From NCBI GenBank assembly GCA_945910005.1, contig OX246746.1:33691305-33755304 (forward strand): a stretch of 64,000 nucleotides of DNA. Direction: 5' to 3'. Below are positions 12,359 to 27,788 of this stretch, one piece after another. The number at the start of each line of letters is the position of its first letter. Position 1 is the stretch's first letter. The notes under the pieces were generated by a model, which worked only from the letters and a program-made list of their open reading frames with translations, had not been told where the DNA came from and did no database searches. This stretch comes from Isoperla grammatica. Its lineage: Eukaryota > Arthropoda > Insecta > Plecoptera > Perlodidae. The position numbers and the translations under genes are program-made.

Positions 12359-14847
12359 TCTCGTAGGCTATTCGTGGAAGAGTATAGCCATAGCGGTAAA
12401 CGGGATTATGCAAAGGTATGTATAACAATGTTTTTGGACCAGGGTTACATCGCCGGAATTCCTGCAGACGGCGTCGGTGGCGCCGCGACGCCACCTGACG
12501 CCGCCACACGACACCACCGAACGTTTTGGCTTATAACTTTTACACCGTTTGTCATACAGAAACAAACTAAACGATTTTTGTTCAGTTTCTAAATACGAAT
12601 CGATTGATGTCAATAACGTTATGATTAGATGAGCGTAGCGAAGCGGAGTGAATCTCTTATTTCAACCCGATCGGCGCTTTGTCTGTGTGTGTGTACAAAG
12701 TCTTTTCGTCGCGCACAGATCAAACGGCTTGACGGATTTGGATGAAATTTTAAAGTCAACACTCGTGACTACTAATCTAGATGCTGATAACATAACCAGC
12801 AAAATCCGATAAGATGCCAACCTACACAAAATTAATTAGTGAATAATATCGAGTTTGAATGTTTTGTTCGTCGCACAAGGTCAAACGGCTTGACGGATTT
12901 AGCTGAAATTTAAAGTCAACATTTGTGATTTCTAAACTAGACGTTTTTAACAAAACCAGACAAATTAGTGAAGTTGCCAACCTACAAAAAATTAATTAGT
13001 GAAAAATCAAGTTTTAATTTTTGTTTCTAAAACTAATATACGAATTTAAATATTTGTTTATATTTATTTCCAAAATAGCATTGTCAACACGTGGTACCAC
13101 GTTTGAAGTTGTAACTGTAACTGCCTTTTTGTAAAAAAATATTATTTTCTTTCTGTGCAAAAGTTTGTTCGTCGCGCACAGGTCAAACGGCTTGACGGAT
13201 TTGATTGAAAGTTTCAGTAAACACTCGTGATTAGTGATTACTACACAAGGTGTTATTAACATAACCAGCAAAATCCGTGAGGATGCCAACCTACAAAAAA
13301 ATAATTTCTGAAAGAAATCCATTTTTTTTTTTTTTTATGAAAACATACCGTCGGATGTTGATAATGTTTTATAATGGTATGCACAATAATGGTGTTAACA
13401 CATGACAAAAGTTTTCTAATTGTTTTGTTAACCGCCATCTTGTAACCATGTTTTTTTTACTTTTACAGTTTTACACTTTTTTCGAATTTCTTTCTTTCTT
13501 AATGTATCTTCGAAAGTTTTTATGAGTGTATGTACTTTTTGTACTTCAAAATTTTATACATTTTTTTTTTTTTTTTTTACTTCAAAATTTCAAAAATTAT
13601 TTTTTTTTAAATTTTGTTTTACTGTTTTCAAATTTCCTTTTCTTTTATCTTTTTAAAACACTTGTAACACACAAACATAAATATATATATGGATACATTG
13701 TATAATAATCTTGATAACACACATACAAAAACCAAAACTGCCACAACTTAGCCAAATCTAGACAGATTTTCAATTTTTTTAGGCATAGGCAAAGAGACAT
13801 GTCCAAACAAAAGGTATATAGAAGCTCAAGGCTGCGGAACCATTATACAATAATTATCAAAATCCGACGGTATGTTTTCATTAAAAAAAAATTGGATTTG
13901 TTTCAGAAATTATTTTATCGTAGGTTGGCATCTTCACGGATTTTGCTGGTTATGTTAATAACATCTAGTGTAGTAGTAATGAGTGTTTACAGAAACTTTC
14001 AACCAAATCCGTCAAGCCGTTTGACCTGTGCGCGACGAACAAACTTTTGCACATAAACAAAATATTTTTTTTTACAAAATGGCGGTTAAAGTTAAAACTT
14101 CAAACGTTTTATCACGTGTTGAAATTGTTATTTTGGAAATAAATATACAAAAATATTTAAGTTTGTCTATAAGTTTTAGAAACAAAAATTAAAACTTGAT
14201 TTTATAATAATTCATTTTTTGTAGGTTGGCAACTTCACGGATTTGTCTGGTTTTGTTAAAAACGTCTAGTATAGAAATCACAAATGTTGACTTTAAATTT
14301 CAGCTAAGTCCGTCAAGCCGTTTGACCTGTGTACGACGAACAAAACATTCAAACTCGATATTATTCACTAATTAATTTTGTGTAGGTTGGCATCTAGACG
14401 GATTTTGCTGGTTATATTATCAGAATCTAGATTAGTAGTCTTGAGAGTTGATTTAAAATTTCATCCAAATCCGTCAAGCCGTTTGATCTGTGCGCGACGA
14501 AAAAACTTTGTACACACACATAGACAAAGCACCGATCGAGTTGAAATAAGAGATTCACTCCGCTTCGCTACGCTCATCTAATCATAACGTTATAGACATC
14601 AATCGATTTGTATTTAAAAACTGAACGAAAAATCATTTTAGTTTTTTCTGTATGACAAACGGTGCAAGCGTTTATGTACAAGCCAAAACGTTCGGTGGCG
14701 TCGTGTGGCGGCGTTAGGTGGCGTCGCGGCGCCACCTACGCCGTCTGCAGTAATGCCGGCAATGTAACCCTGGTCCAAAAACATTGTCATACATTACTTT
14801 GCATAATCCCGTTTACCGCTATACTCTTCCACGAATAGCCTACGAGA
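12359..14847. mobile_element. Foldback-type element with mirrored subrepeats
   Basis: The ends are inverted copies (left TCTCGTAGGCTATTCGTGG, right its complement ending CCTACGAGA). Similarity continues through the GC-rich block at 12455-12530 and its mirror at 14690-14760. The phrase CAAACGGCTTGACGGATTT starts near 12721, 12882 and 13183 in the left arm. Its complement lies near 14009, 14308 and 14469 in the right arm, so spacings of about 161 and 300 bp are mirrored. The A/T-rich centre (about 13440-13790) has no coding frame. No target duplication was found. Confidence 0.65.
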
Positions 14848-15412
14848 TACACTTTGCTGTTCTACTAAACTGATGTTACTGTGGAATTTGAATTTTCGAT
14901 AGAAGACAATAGTTTGCACCCAGTTTTTTCGTTTTATATTTAAAAACATTATAATGTTAGTTTCACAATCCAAATCAAACAGATATTGTTTGTATTACTT
15001 CCAATGAATAATACCAGATAATTATTCTATAAAAAACATCTATGGTAGAGCTGACAGCAGTAAGACAGCAACAGCGCAATCCTTGTTGACTATCATTTTC
15101 TGTGTACGAGCGCTTTTTATCATGTCGTTCAATGCAGGTACTAACTAAAACGACTCGTTCACGCATTGTGTAAGACATATTCCAGTAACGATTGAATATA
15201 ACTGTCCTATCAACATCGTTGAATTGTTGGCCACATAGATGCTGGCACCTGTCATAGCAAGGATTTGGTTTTACACATTTATGGTTGCCTTATTTATTTT
15301 TTCTATTGAGATGGGCCTTGCCAGTTGCTTTCAGTACTATGTTGTCTTCTCTCGATGCGAATTTTCTTTTACGATGGCCGCTTACACGGCTACAACACCT
15401 TCGTCATCAACA
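14848..15412. other. Intronic stretch, no gene seen
   Basis: About 560 bp. Nothing beyond short chance frames was recognised. Confidence 0.35.
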
Positions 15413-15893
15413 GGGCTGGGCCTCTCTCTTGAACTGTGGTATTAGCCCATTGGGTGGGAATCACAGTCTCTTCTCCCTCCGCAACTAGGCCTACATTTAG
15501 GGCTGGGCCTCCCTCTTGAACTGTGGTATTAGCCCATTGGGTGGGAATCACAGACTCTTCTCCCTCCGCAACTAGGCCTACATTTAGGGCTGGGCCTCCC
15601 TCTTGAACTATGGTATTAGCCCATTGGGTGGGAATCACAGTCTCTTCTCCCTCCGCAACTAGGCCTACATTTAGGGCTGGACCTCCTCTTGAACTATGGT
15701 ATTAGCCCATTGGGTGGGAATCACAGTCTCTTCTCCCTCCGCAACTAGGCCTACATTTAGGGCTGGGCCTCCCTCTTGAACTATGGTATTAGCCCATTGG
15801 GTGGGAATCACAGTCTCTTCTCCCTCCGCAACTAGGCCTACATTTAGGGCTGGGCCTCTCTCTTAAAAATTAGGTATTAGCCCTTTGGGCAGG
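15413..15893. repeat. 87-bp minisatellite
   Basis: Units begin GGGCTGGGCCTC at 15413, 15500, 15587, 15674, 15760 and 15847. That is five units plus a decaying partial, 87 bp each with one of 86. Because 87 is a multiple of 3, the - strand stays open over three units and repeats a peptide beginning VIPTQWANT. The unit contains AGGCCTA, common elsewhere in the window. Confidence 0.9.
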
Positions 15894-16325
15894 AACTAGG
15901 CCATTACCTACATCGTTGATTGTCTCTTTAGCCTTGCTGCCTTCCTGGCTAAGTCTAGGCCTTGTTTATTTTGCAGTTACAGTGCACCAAGTAAATTGTA
16001 CAGGCTTACCACTTACCAGTCTGACAGCCAGGTAACATCGCGTCGCATGCTGTCTGTGGCTTATACCCAGTGGTGAAGGGTGAATATTTGATAGGGGAGA
16101 CACAATATTACAATACACTCACACATGGGGGGTAGTTATTGCCCCGCAAGGCATTTTTTTTTCGTATATATTTCTCTAACGTTTCCACGGGTTTAATAAT
16201 TCAATAAAACAGTAATCATTAACTCGAACTATAGTAAGCCAAAGCTGTACCAAGCCAAGGAAAAAATCGCAGCAACTACAATTGAAACGGGAAACCGTAA
16301 ACGCACATTCTACTTCGTGCTGAGA
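15894..16325. other. Stretch between two tandem repeats, no gene seen
   Basis: About 430 bp of unique-looking sequence. Confidence 0.35.
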
Positions 16326-17140
16326 CATGTCTCGATAGCCGCATACTATATCGCTTGTGTCGAGCGTGTAGAGGGGGTGAGCGCATGTCTCGATAGCCGC
16401 ATACTATATCGCTTGTGTCGAGCGTGTGGAGGGGGTGAGCGCATGTCTCGATAGCCGCATACTATATCGCTTGTGTCGAGCGTGTGGAGGGGGTGAGCGC
16501 ATGTCTCGATAGCCGCATACTATATCGCTTGTGTCGAGCGTGTGGAGGGGGTGAGCGCATGTCTCGATAGCCGCATACTAGTCGCTTGTGTCGAGCGTGT
16601 GGAGGGGGTGAGCGCATGCCTCGATAGCCGCATACTATATCGCTTGTGTCGAGCGTGTGGAGGGGGTGAGCGCATGTCTCGATAGCCGCATACTATATCG
16701 CTTGTGTCGAGCGTGTGGAGGAGGGTGAGCGCATGTCTCGATAGCCGCATACTAGTCGCTTGTGTCGAGCGTGTGGAGGGGGTGAGCGCATGTCTCGATA
16801 GCCGCATACTATATCGCTTGTGTCGAGCGTGTGGAGGGGGTGAGCGCATGTCTCGATAGCCGCATACTATATCGCTTGTGTCGAGCGTGTGGAGGAGGGT
16901 GAGCGCATGTCTCGATAGCCGCATACTAGTCGCTTGTGTCGAGCGTGTGGAGGGGGTGAGCGCATGTCTCGATAGCCGCATACTATATCGCTTGTGTCGA
17001 GCGTGTGGAGGGGGTGAGCGCATGTCTCGATAGCCGCATACTATATCGCTTGTGTTGAGCGTGTGGTGGGGGTGAGCGCATGTCTCGATAGCCGCATACT
17101 AGTCGCATGTGTCGAGCGTGTGGAGGGGGTGAGCGCAGGC
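16326..17140. repeat. 58-bp satellite with three-unit higher-order repeats
   Basis: About 14 units, each starting CATGTCTCGATAGCCGCATA. The first units are 58 bp. From 16558 on, three variants alternate: one with TACTAGTCGC, one normal, and one with GTGGAGGAGGGTG. This makes a higher-order period near 174 bp. The - strand frame therefore repeats every 58 residues. Confidence 0.9.
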
Positions 17141-17487
17141 GCAGCGACGTAGAATGGTATAGGTTTGCGTCCGGCAAGAGTCATTCCAGACTCATTCAAA
17201 CCTTTGCCCGCGACTTGTTATATTATTTATCACAAGTAAAATAGTATTTACATTTTTGACATGATATTTTTTCTTTTTTCTTTTTTTGGTAACGGTAGAC
17301 ACTTTCTCAATGTCTACCCCGACGCTTCGCTCCTGCTTATACCCACTCAGTTCTATTTTAGTATAGAGTATGTTTATGATCCTATGCTTAAATACAACAT
17401 CAACTACACTAGATGTTATTAGCATGTGCTGTAAGTGTAACACTGTGGTTACTTTCTGAACTAATTTTGAATTGAATCTCCCTCCAG
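17141..17487. other. Stretch after the 58-bp satellite, no gene seen
   Basis: About 350 bp. It contains a T-rich tract near 17265-17287 and nothing else recognised. Confidence 0.35.
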
Positions 17488-17559
17488 CTAGATTGCACCC
17501 ATAAGTGAGGTTAGGTTAATGTAAACAATAAACATGCGACTAGGACTAGGGTTTGAATT

Positions 17560-17806
17560 GATTGATTGGACTGAACTTGTTCTCTTTATTTTGTAATACT
17601 CGGCTTTAAGATTTTTGATCTTCGCCTTTATTGCCTCAGCCATTCTAATTATGCCCATCTCCGCCAATGATTCGCCTACCGCCTGCCACACGAGGTTGTG
17701 GCGGAGATGGCCCTCGAACTTTTTTTGCACTATGAAAGTGGTCCACACGTCGATTATAACTTTTAATTTCCGCCTCTTTGAAATTTGATAATCTTTTCGA
17801 AGACAT
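17560..17806 (-). pseudogene. Myb/SANT-like (trihelix) DNA-binding domain exon, frameshifted
   Basis: On the minus strand an ATG at 17806 opens MSSKRLSNFKEAEIK. After one extra A in an A-run (about 17763), the continuation lies in another frame: VIIDVWTTF, then a Trp and basic helix ending AIKAKIKNLKAEYYKIK. The order W, W/F, then KIKNLK-YYKIK is that of Myb/SANT-like domains found in Harbinger accessory proteins and many invertebrate regulators. The similarity stops after KIK, probably at an exon end. It is likely a decayed first exon from a Harbinger-type element or its descendant. Family call by motif memory only. Confidence 0.5.
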
Positions 17807-17829
17807 AATGACATTAAAAAAATGATCTT

Positions 17830-18454
17830 GGCTATTGAGGTTACGTGAGAATCAAATCAACACATATAACCTTAAAAAAAAGTGACGTCAATTTTCACGT
17901 TTTAGGAGCGAGATCTCGTAAATAACGTTAAACATATATTTATATCGGGGTCCGAGGGATGATGATGAGAGGGTGTCTTTAAATACAGACTCGAACCACT
18001 ACACACGTATTTAAAGACAGGCTGTATTTAAATACATATTTAACTATCTAGTGTAGAAGAGGTATTGGACTGTTCTGCCAAACTAACTAATGACTTACGA
18101 TAAATTTCCCTGACTCTCGACAAGAGATTTCGTTGTTTTGCCCAACTGTATGGCAAAGACCATAATATTTTGTGGCTTACGAGGAAGGTTACGTGGTTTT
18201 GCCAAATTTAAAATAAAATCTTGGTTGGCTTACAGTTAGTTAAATTTGCTATTATTAAAGTGAGGGTTACAGGGTTTTGCCAAATGGTGTATCTTACATA
18301 GCTGCTCAACAATCAATCGAAACCCTGATTTTGATAATTTTGTGGGTTACGTGGTTCTGCCTTTTATCCATCGGTTTGAATAATATTGTTGTCTAATGAG
18401 TAATGCTTAACGAATGGCGTGTAAAGCTTTACATCGCCGTGTGTGTTTAGGTTA
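17830..18454. repeat. Degenerate repeats with TTACGTGGTTTTGCC motif
   Basis: Related phrases occur near 18072, 18131, 18194, 18271 and 18351 (GTTCTGCCAAAC, GTTTTGCCCAAC, GGTTTTGCCAAAT, GGTTTTGCCAAAT, GGTTCTGCC), 59-80 bp apart. Just before them an inverted pair, GTCTTTAAATAC and GTATTTAAAGAC, lies at about 17973-18022. No coding sequence is seen. Confidence 0.4.
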
Positions 18455-18462
18455 GAGGGGGG

Positions 18463-18748
18463 CAGTGGCGTATCCAGGAATTTGGAAAGGGGGGGGTTTT
18501 CAACCCATATTATAGAGAGTGGAACCGAAACATAATTGGGGTTCCGGGGGGCTTGCCCCCGAAAAAATTCTCGTCAAGGTCATTTTAGTGCAAATCTGTG
18601 CGTTTTACAGCTGCCAACTGAAACAAGATTACTCAGTTTCTGGCAACACATTTGGTCATTTTTTGGTCACACACACGGTCACTTTCCATGTTTCCTTTGC
18701 AAAAGGGGGGGGGGTTGTCCCCCCCTCCCCCCCGTGTATACGCCACTG
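18463..18748. mobile_element. hAT-type MITE with exact 8-bp target duplication
   Basis: A 286-bp element. The left end is CAGTGGCGTATCCAGG; the right end is the inverse, ending ATACGCCACTG. The 8-bp sequence GAGGGGGG lies directly on both sides (18455-18462 and 18749-18756). The CAGTG terminus and 8-bp duplication are hallmarks of the hAT superfamily. It has no transposase. Confidence 0.85.
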
Positions 18749-18756
18749 GAGGGGGG

Positions 18757-20425
18757 CTACGCATACACACACCGCATCTGCATCCTTGCGAGAGACTAAC
18801 CGCGCTATTTACTCACGTGTCCTTCGATTCAAGAGTAGAGACAGGTGTATTTCTTGTGAATTACCAAAAAAACATGAAAAGGTACATCACGTTAATCTAG
18901 GCCGCTGTCACAACATGGGCATGAGATTCAGCCAAGCATCGTAACAGTAGAAAGCATGGGAGCCAGGAAATAATGCTCCTCGGCTTATAGGAAGGATATG
19001 AAATATTCTCACAGAAGATAGAAACCAGACCACTCTCAAAAGTTCTCGGCGTTCCTTTTCGATTCGCCAGCTCGCCCAAAATTAATCTGAGACGATATTT
19101 TATGGGGGGGGGGGGGGGGGGTTCTATGTTATGTGTCGACAACAAACTTACAGTTATGGGCTATACCTATACGACGTATGATATAAAATGAGATAATTGC
19201 GAGACAATCGAGTTTATTGACACCAAATATTATTGATCGGAGGTAATATTTATTGTAAGACAGACTGGGTTGATGGTTTGACATTGATATTGCTGCTAGT
19301 GAAGATTCCTACGCTTGGTTGCTCTCGTGGTGCAAGAATGCTAGAAAGCGTAGCCACCACACACACGTATGCGTTTTCAAACACATTTTAATAAGTCAAT
19401 AATAAGTCAGCGACTTTTATTACAACTTTCGATTTTTATTCTCCTGTTTCATTTTTCGACGAAATTAATTTCTTCTCTTTTAAAAGACAATGCAAAGCTT
19501 GTTGAAATGTAACAATTCACACCAGGAGCCCGTCCACTCCTCAACTTGACAGATGTCATTGAAAAGCCACTGCCATCTGTTACCACAATCAAGTCACATT
19601 TTCGCACGTAGTCACCTATTACTATGTGTATCATCATACATACCGTGTTGTTAAGAAATTAATAACAATCATTTTGTAAGGGTCTTAGGAAAAGATCTGC
19701 AATTAAATCTATGTTTTATACTGAGCAGTGAGGTCCGTGAATTGAATGGTCTTCCTGTTACTCTGAAATCATGATGTAGGCTATATACATTTAAGATTTA
19801 ATATATTAGAATGTTAAATAATAGTAGTAAATAGTATAATAATAATAGTAGTTAAATAGTTAGTAGTTATAGTAATAGTAGTTATAGTAGTTATACTACT
19901 AATAGTAGTTATACTAATAGTAGTTAAATAGTTATAGTTAAATAATTTAAAATTTATATTGGCATACTCATAGAAGCGTAGCATGTAAGCTGATTGGCAT
20001 AGCAAAATTATTGCTAATACAGATGTTGACTTTACTACTACTTATCTCAAAGTGTGTATTTAAGATAAATACATATTAAAAAACAATTACTTAAGTGCAT
20101 AGTGTAGACATATATAGTAAGCACGCACGCGTGTGTCATTAGCTGATAGCGGTGGGCGTTGGACATCTTGTCGGAAGTGTGCAATAACAATAACTTATCA
20201 TTATTTTGTCCTTGTCAATTTTGAAAAGAAACTATGGCAACCTGGTTCATGAAGATTCAGGCTGTAATCATTCTTTAAGGCGAATATTGTGTTCTTTGAA
20301 ATTGACTTAATTACATAACACTTTTTGGTGTTGCCGACGGTTGAGAGGAAGTGGTAGGGAGGCAACTCGCTTATGTTTCACCCTCGCCTCGCACTATTGT
20401 AGTCTAACACAAGCCTACTGAGTAC
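18757..20425. other. Intronic stretch with simple repeats
   Basis: Contains an 18-base G homopolymer (19104-19121) and a TAG/TTA-rich microsatellite (about 19815-19945). No recognisable gene. Confidence 0.45.
19815..19945. repeat. Imperfect (TAG)n/(TTA)n microsatellite
   Basis: Interspersed AGTAGTTA and ATAATAATAG units over about 130 bp. Confidence 0.7.
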
Positions 20426-20433
20426 TGCCTACC

Positions 20434-20847
20434 CAGTGATGATTTCAGACATTTTTCCTAGGGGGGGCTGATAAAAATCTGGGGTGTTGCTAAATTAGTA
20501 ACTCATTTTATGGTTTTTTTTTGACGCCGTGACAAAAGGCAGGGGTGGAGGGGGTTACGGTCTCTGTTGATGCCATCCTTTCAGTTTTCGAATATAAGGT
20601 GATTCCTATTTGCCATTATTACCTTACCTAACATCGTTTAAATAAAAAATAAAATGTTGCAATATTTATGTAGATGAGTTTTTCGTGGAAATCGATCTAT
20701 TTTTTAGTCCTATATGAGGTGGAAAAATATACCTCATTTTCTTGTATTTTGCATTTTTTTTTTTTTGCAAATTTACATTACTTCATGTGATTTTTTCAAT
20801 CTGCTAGGGGGGGCACCCCCCCCGGGATATGCCTGAAATCATCACTG
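20434..20847. mobile_element. Second hAT-type MITE with exact 8-bp target duplication
   Basis: A 414-bp element with left end CAGTGATGATTTCAGACAT and right end complementary (GCCTGAAATCATCACTG). TGCCTACC flanks both ends exactly (20426-20433 and 20848-20855). It is non-coding and A/T-rich inside, with G runs just inside both ends. Confidence 0.85.
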
Positions 20848-21004
20848 TGCCTACCTTAGCTTGTCTAGCTTTCAGTGTTACGCAATGTAGACGTACGTAG
20901 CGCGACTGCACACTACTGCTAAAAGTGAAGCGAGTCACTCCAGTCTGCCTCGGTGTCTCGAAAGCAACGCACGGTTAGCGAGCGAGCTTGCCAGCCAGCT
21001 GCCC

Positions 21005-21058
21005 ATGGCAAGCATGGCTACCAAGAAGTCGTGTCTTGTGGTGCTTCAAACTTATTAC
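21005..21058 (+). other. Candidate alternative first exon of the PDZ gene
   Basis: ATG at 21005 in good context (CCCATGGC) opens 18 codons, MASMATKKSCLVVLQTYY, up to a strong donor GTGAGT at 21059. The sequence just upstream (20880-21000) is GC-rich compared with the intron. The exon ends in phase 0, the phase of the next known exon at 27789. Whirlin is known to have short isoforms from internal promoters. This is inference from signals only and could be chance or the start of a mobile element. Confidence 0.25.
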
Positions 21059-21221
21059 GTGAGTCTTCTTAACGATATTCATTATTCTTTAGTGCGCGAA
21101 ATCCGAAATCACATCACACAACGTACGTGCCATTTGGATGTTTTTCTAGTTGGTCTGTTCGAAATTCAAATTTCTATATCTACATCCACTATACCGCCAT
21201 TGTCAGTGCAACATTGTGATA

Positions 21222-21365
21222 TACGAGTCTAGTGGGGGACAGTTGGCTGTTGTGAGACAACTAGGTCGGTCTAAATTGTGGGACATATGAGTCTAATGGG
21301 TGGGGGACAGGTGGTTGAAGTGAGACAAGTAGATTGGCGCCACATTGTGGGACAATTTGTCATGC
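21222..21365. repeat. Diverged tandem duplication of about 70 bp
   Basis: Two copies of a unit starting GAGTCTA(G/A)TGGG and running through GTGAGACAA and TTGTGGGACA. Confidence 0.55.
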
Positions 21366-21653
21366 GAGAGCAGATCTTCTACATAGCAGTTACATTCGAT
21401 ACCGCTTTCGGTCGTACCACGTCGGTTCCACTAAACTGTTTATTTACCAAAGCATGCACAAAGTTCGTTCAACTTTTGCTTGTATAATTTAATTGTTCCA
21501 CCGTAGTTGTTTACCTACTTCTATACTGCTTGTAATAATACTTAAAATTATTTAATATTAATCCTAGGTCAATACAGTTACTTAACATTACCATGTACTA
21601 CATTTAAGCTCACGTTAACTAAATAACGCCCTTTTATTAACAGCAAAGTAAAT

Positions 21654-21654
<1 letters not shown>

Positions 21655-21700
<46 letters not shown>

Positions 21701-21702
21701 AT
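21655..21702. repeat. (ATT)n microsatellite at the LINE 3' end
   Basis: Uninterrupted ATT units directly abut the 3' end of the minus-strand LINE. Confidence 0.85.
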
Positions 21703-25780
<4,078 letters not shown>

Positions 25781-26050
25781 TTATTGTTGCAATACATACA
25801 AACTCGGTCAAAACCGGCATAAACATGTTGTACGGACACAAATGTCAAGTATTTCCATGTGCTTACCTTATTAAAATATACTTAGAACTACTTAATATAT
25901 CATTGTCCACATTATTTTTTCCAAACCGAACTGTAGATGCTATGTACGGTCGTGGCCGATTTGTACTCATCCCAGCATTCGCTCTTTGTACGGTGGAAAC
26001 CACGAAAACCACCATCGGGATGGATAACTTCTTGAAGTCTTCATTCTTCT
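25781..26050 (-). mobile_element. 5'-truncated second copy of the same LINE
   Basis: Nearly the same as 21703-21970, the LINE 3' region, including the phrase AACTCGGTCAAAACCGGCAT. Its 3' end abuts the ATT tract, and at its other side comes a further TTA/TTC run (26041-26080). Confidence 0.8.
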
Positions 26051-26080
26051 TCTTCTTATTATTATTATTATTATTATCTT

Positions 26081-27213
26081 TTTTTTATAGTTACTATTAG
26101 GAACAAAAGAAAATGAGAAAATATGCATAAATTGTCAGTGCAATTAAAACAAGGACAGTTATGATCTACAGTGCTTACTGTATATCTCAATCTTCTGACC
26201 CACTGGGTTTATCGACTTACTTCGTCAACATACTTAATATGTTTATTTATTTTATTACCTGATGGTGTGAAACGAGTTATGTTTGTTTATTTAGGACTTT
26301 CTGCTATTATTTGTGTTGTACAATTATTTAACAATATGTTTAATTTTACCAATATTTGTATATTCCCGAGTGGTTTGCCTAACGTTAGTATGATTCGTAA
26401 AAGAACGATATCGGTAACCTAAGCTGTGTCCCTACACCACTCGCACAAAGTTGGTACATTAGTCGCTCGGAACAGGACGGATCCACAGACGGAGTAACCC
26501 AACCATTTATGATTTATATTCGAAGTAACAAAATGACAAGATGATTGAGTGTTGAAGGTCCATTTGATTTGGATTGGACCTATCTGTAGCAGGCCATGTG
26601 AGTAGACGTTCTCGACAACTTGGTCATATGACGTCGGTGTTGATAGAAGGAACGGGACAAGCAGGAGGAAGAGTGGGGCTAATATTCAAAGGGGTTGACG
26701 GGGGGATAGCGAAGGGTGGGGGGACCTCATTTTCTCGCCTCTTGGAGGACCTCTGGGCTAAATTGTACCCCGCGCCCAGACGGGGGAGTATGTGACTCGT
26801 GAGTGATTAGTATTAGCAGAGGAAATGGGATGATTAACATCTATGATCTACAACAATAACTTACAAATTACTTTCTTTGAGTTGCATTTTGCCGGCTTAA
26901 ACGAACTGACTCTACCGTCTACGAGGCTTGCTCTCGCGTAGTCTCTAGCATGTACGGGCGTAAGGAGCCTAGGCCTATATAGCTTATCAACCAGCTGATA
27001 AACGTCGGAATGCGATTGCACAACTCGCCACGTAACGAACTACAGATCTGTCTTATGGTATCTTGGCACTCCTACCTGCGCTCTTAGTCGAGTATGATTG
27101 GTTGTGACTGGCACGTTTTTTGTTAGCGTTTTAGCACGGAAAAATTGGTTTTAGGTTTCAGAGACTAAATCGGCGAACATGTATTTTTTTAAATGGGCCC
27201 CTCTACTCTATAC
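26081..27213. other. Intronic stretch, no gene seen
   Basis: Mixed unique sequence. The G-rich segment 26650-26790 has an open frame without recognisable content. Confidence 0.35.
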
Positions 27214-27503
27214 CGTTGAGTGAGTAATATAGGGTCCGTAGAGGCCCCCCGCCATCGGCAGTTTGTCTACCGTCTTTTACTGCCCAAAATACTTTAGTCG
27301 GGTAGTAGAAGTTCGCCAAGCGACGCGATGACGGAGCCTGATTGGTCGGCTACTTCACCGAGGATATACGAAGACAGCCGAAAACTCTGTCATCGCGTCG
27401 TTTGGCGAACTTCTACTACCCGACTAAAGTATGTTGGGCAGCATAAGGAGGTAGACAAACTGGCGATTGCGTTGCGACTCTACCCTATATTACTCACTCA
27501 ACG
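27214..27503. mobile_element. 290-bp near-perfect hairpin (palindromic MITE)
   Basis: The ends are CGTTGAGTGAGTAATATAGG and its complement (ends CACTCAACG). The arms stay complementary through TTTAGTCGGGTAGTAGAAGT and the CGACGCGATGAC block, with a centre near 27358. The right terminal phrase CCTATATTACTCACTCAA is partly repeated at 27504-27521. No coding potential. Confidence 0.65.
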
Positions 27504-27535
27504 CCTATATTACTCACTCAAGGGTTAAACTGCTC

Positions 27536-27630
27536 TCGGCCCAGGCCGGGTCTAAAGGAATTGGAGTCCAGCGCGGCCCGGCCGAGAAGTTGACTCATTA
27601 GTCATTACTCATTAGGTCCGGCCTGGGCCG
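27536..27630. repeat. Short GC-rich inverted repeat
   Basis: CGGCCCAGGCCGG and its complement CCGGCCTGGGCCG enclose about 70 bp. It could form a stem-loop of 13 bp. Confidence 0.6.
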
Positions 27631-27788
27631 TGCGCACGCCTATGCACTCGCTCCAAGCGGAGATCTAGTAGACCTTGGGCCAATTATCTTAGATCTTGTA
27701 ATTTTTTTCCAAAGTAGCCTACTTAGATAAATTTAGCGTTTACAAATTTTAAACTTAGATGAGAAGGATAAATGATGACTGTTTGCAG

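Noticed and set aside
16326..17140. Regular repeats that might suggest a CRISPR array
   Set aside because: Units are contiguous with no unique spacers, in a eukaryotic intron.
16520..17177. 167-codon repetitive frame on the minus strand
   Set aside because: It arises from the 58-bp satellite, whose three-unit period (about 174 bp) is a multiple of 3.
18519..18944. 141-codon frame crossing the hAT-type MITE
   Set aside because: Starts inside the MITE and runs through its G/C homopolymers; no domain.
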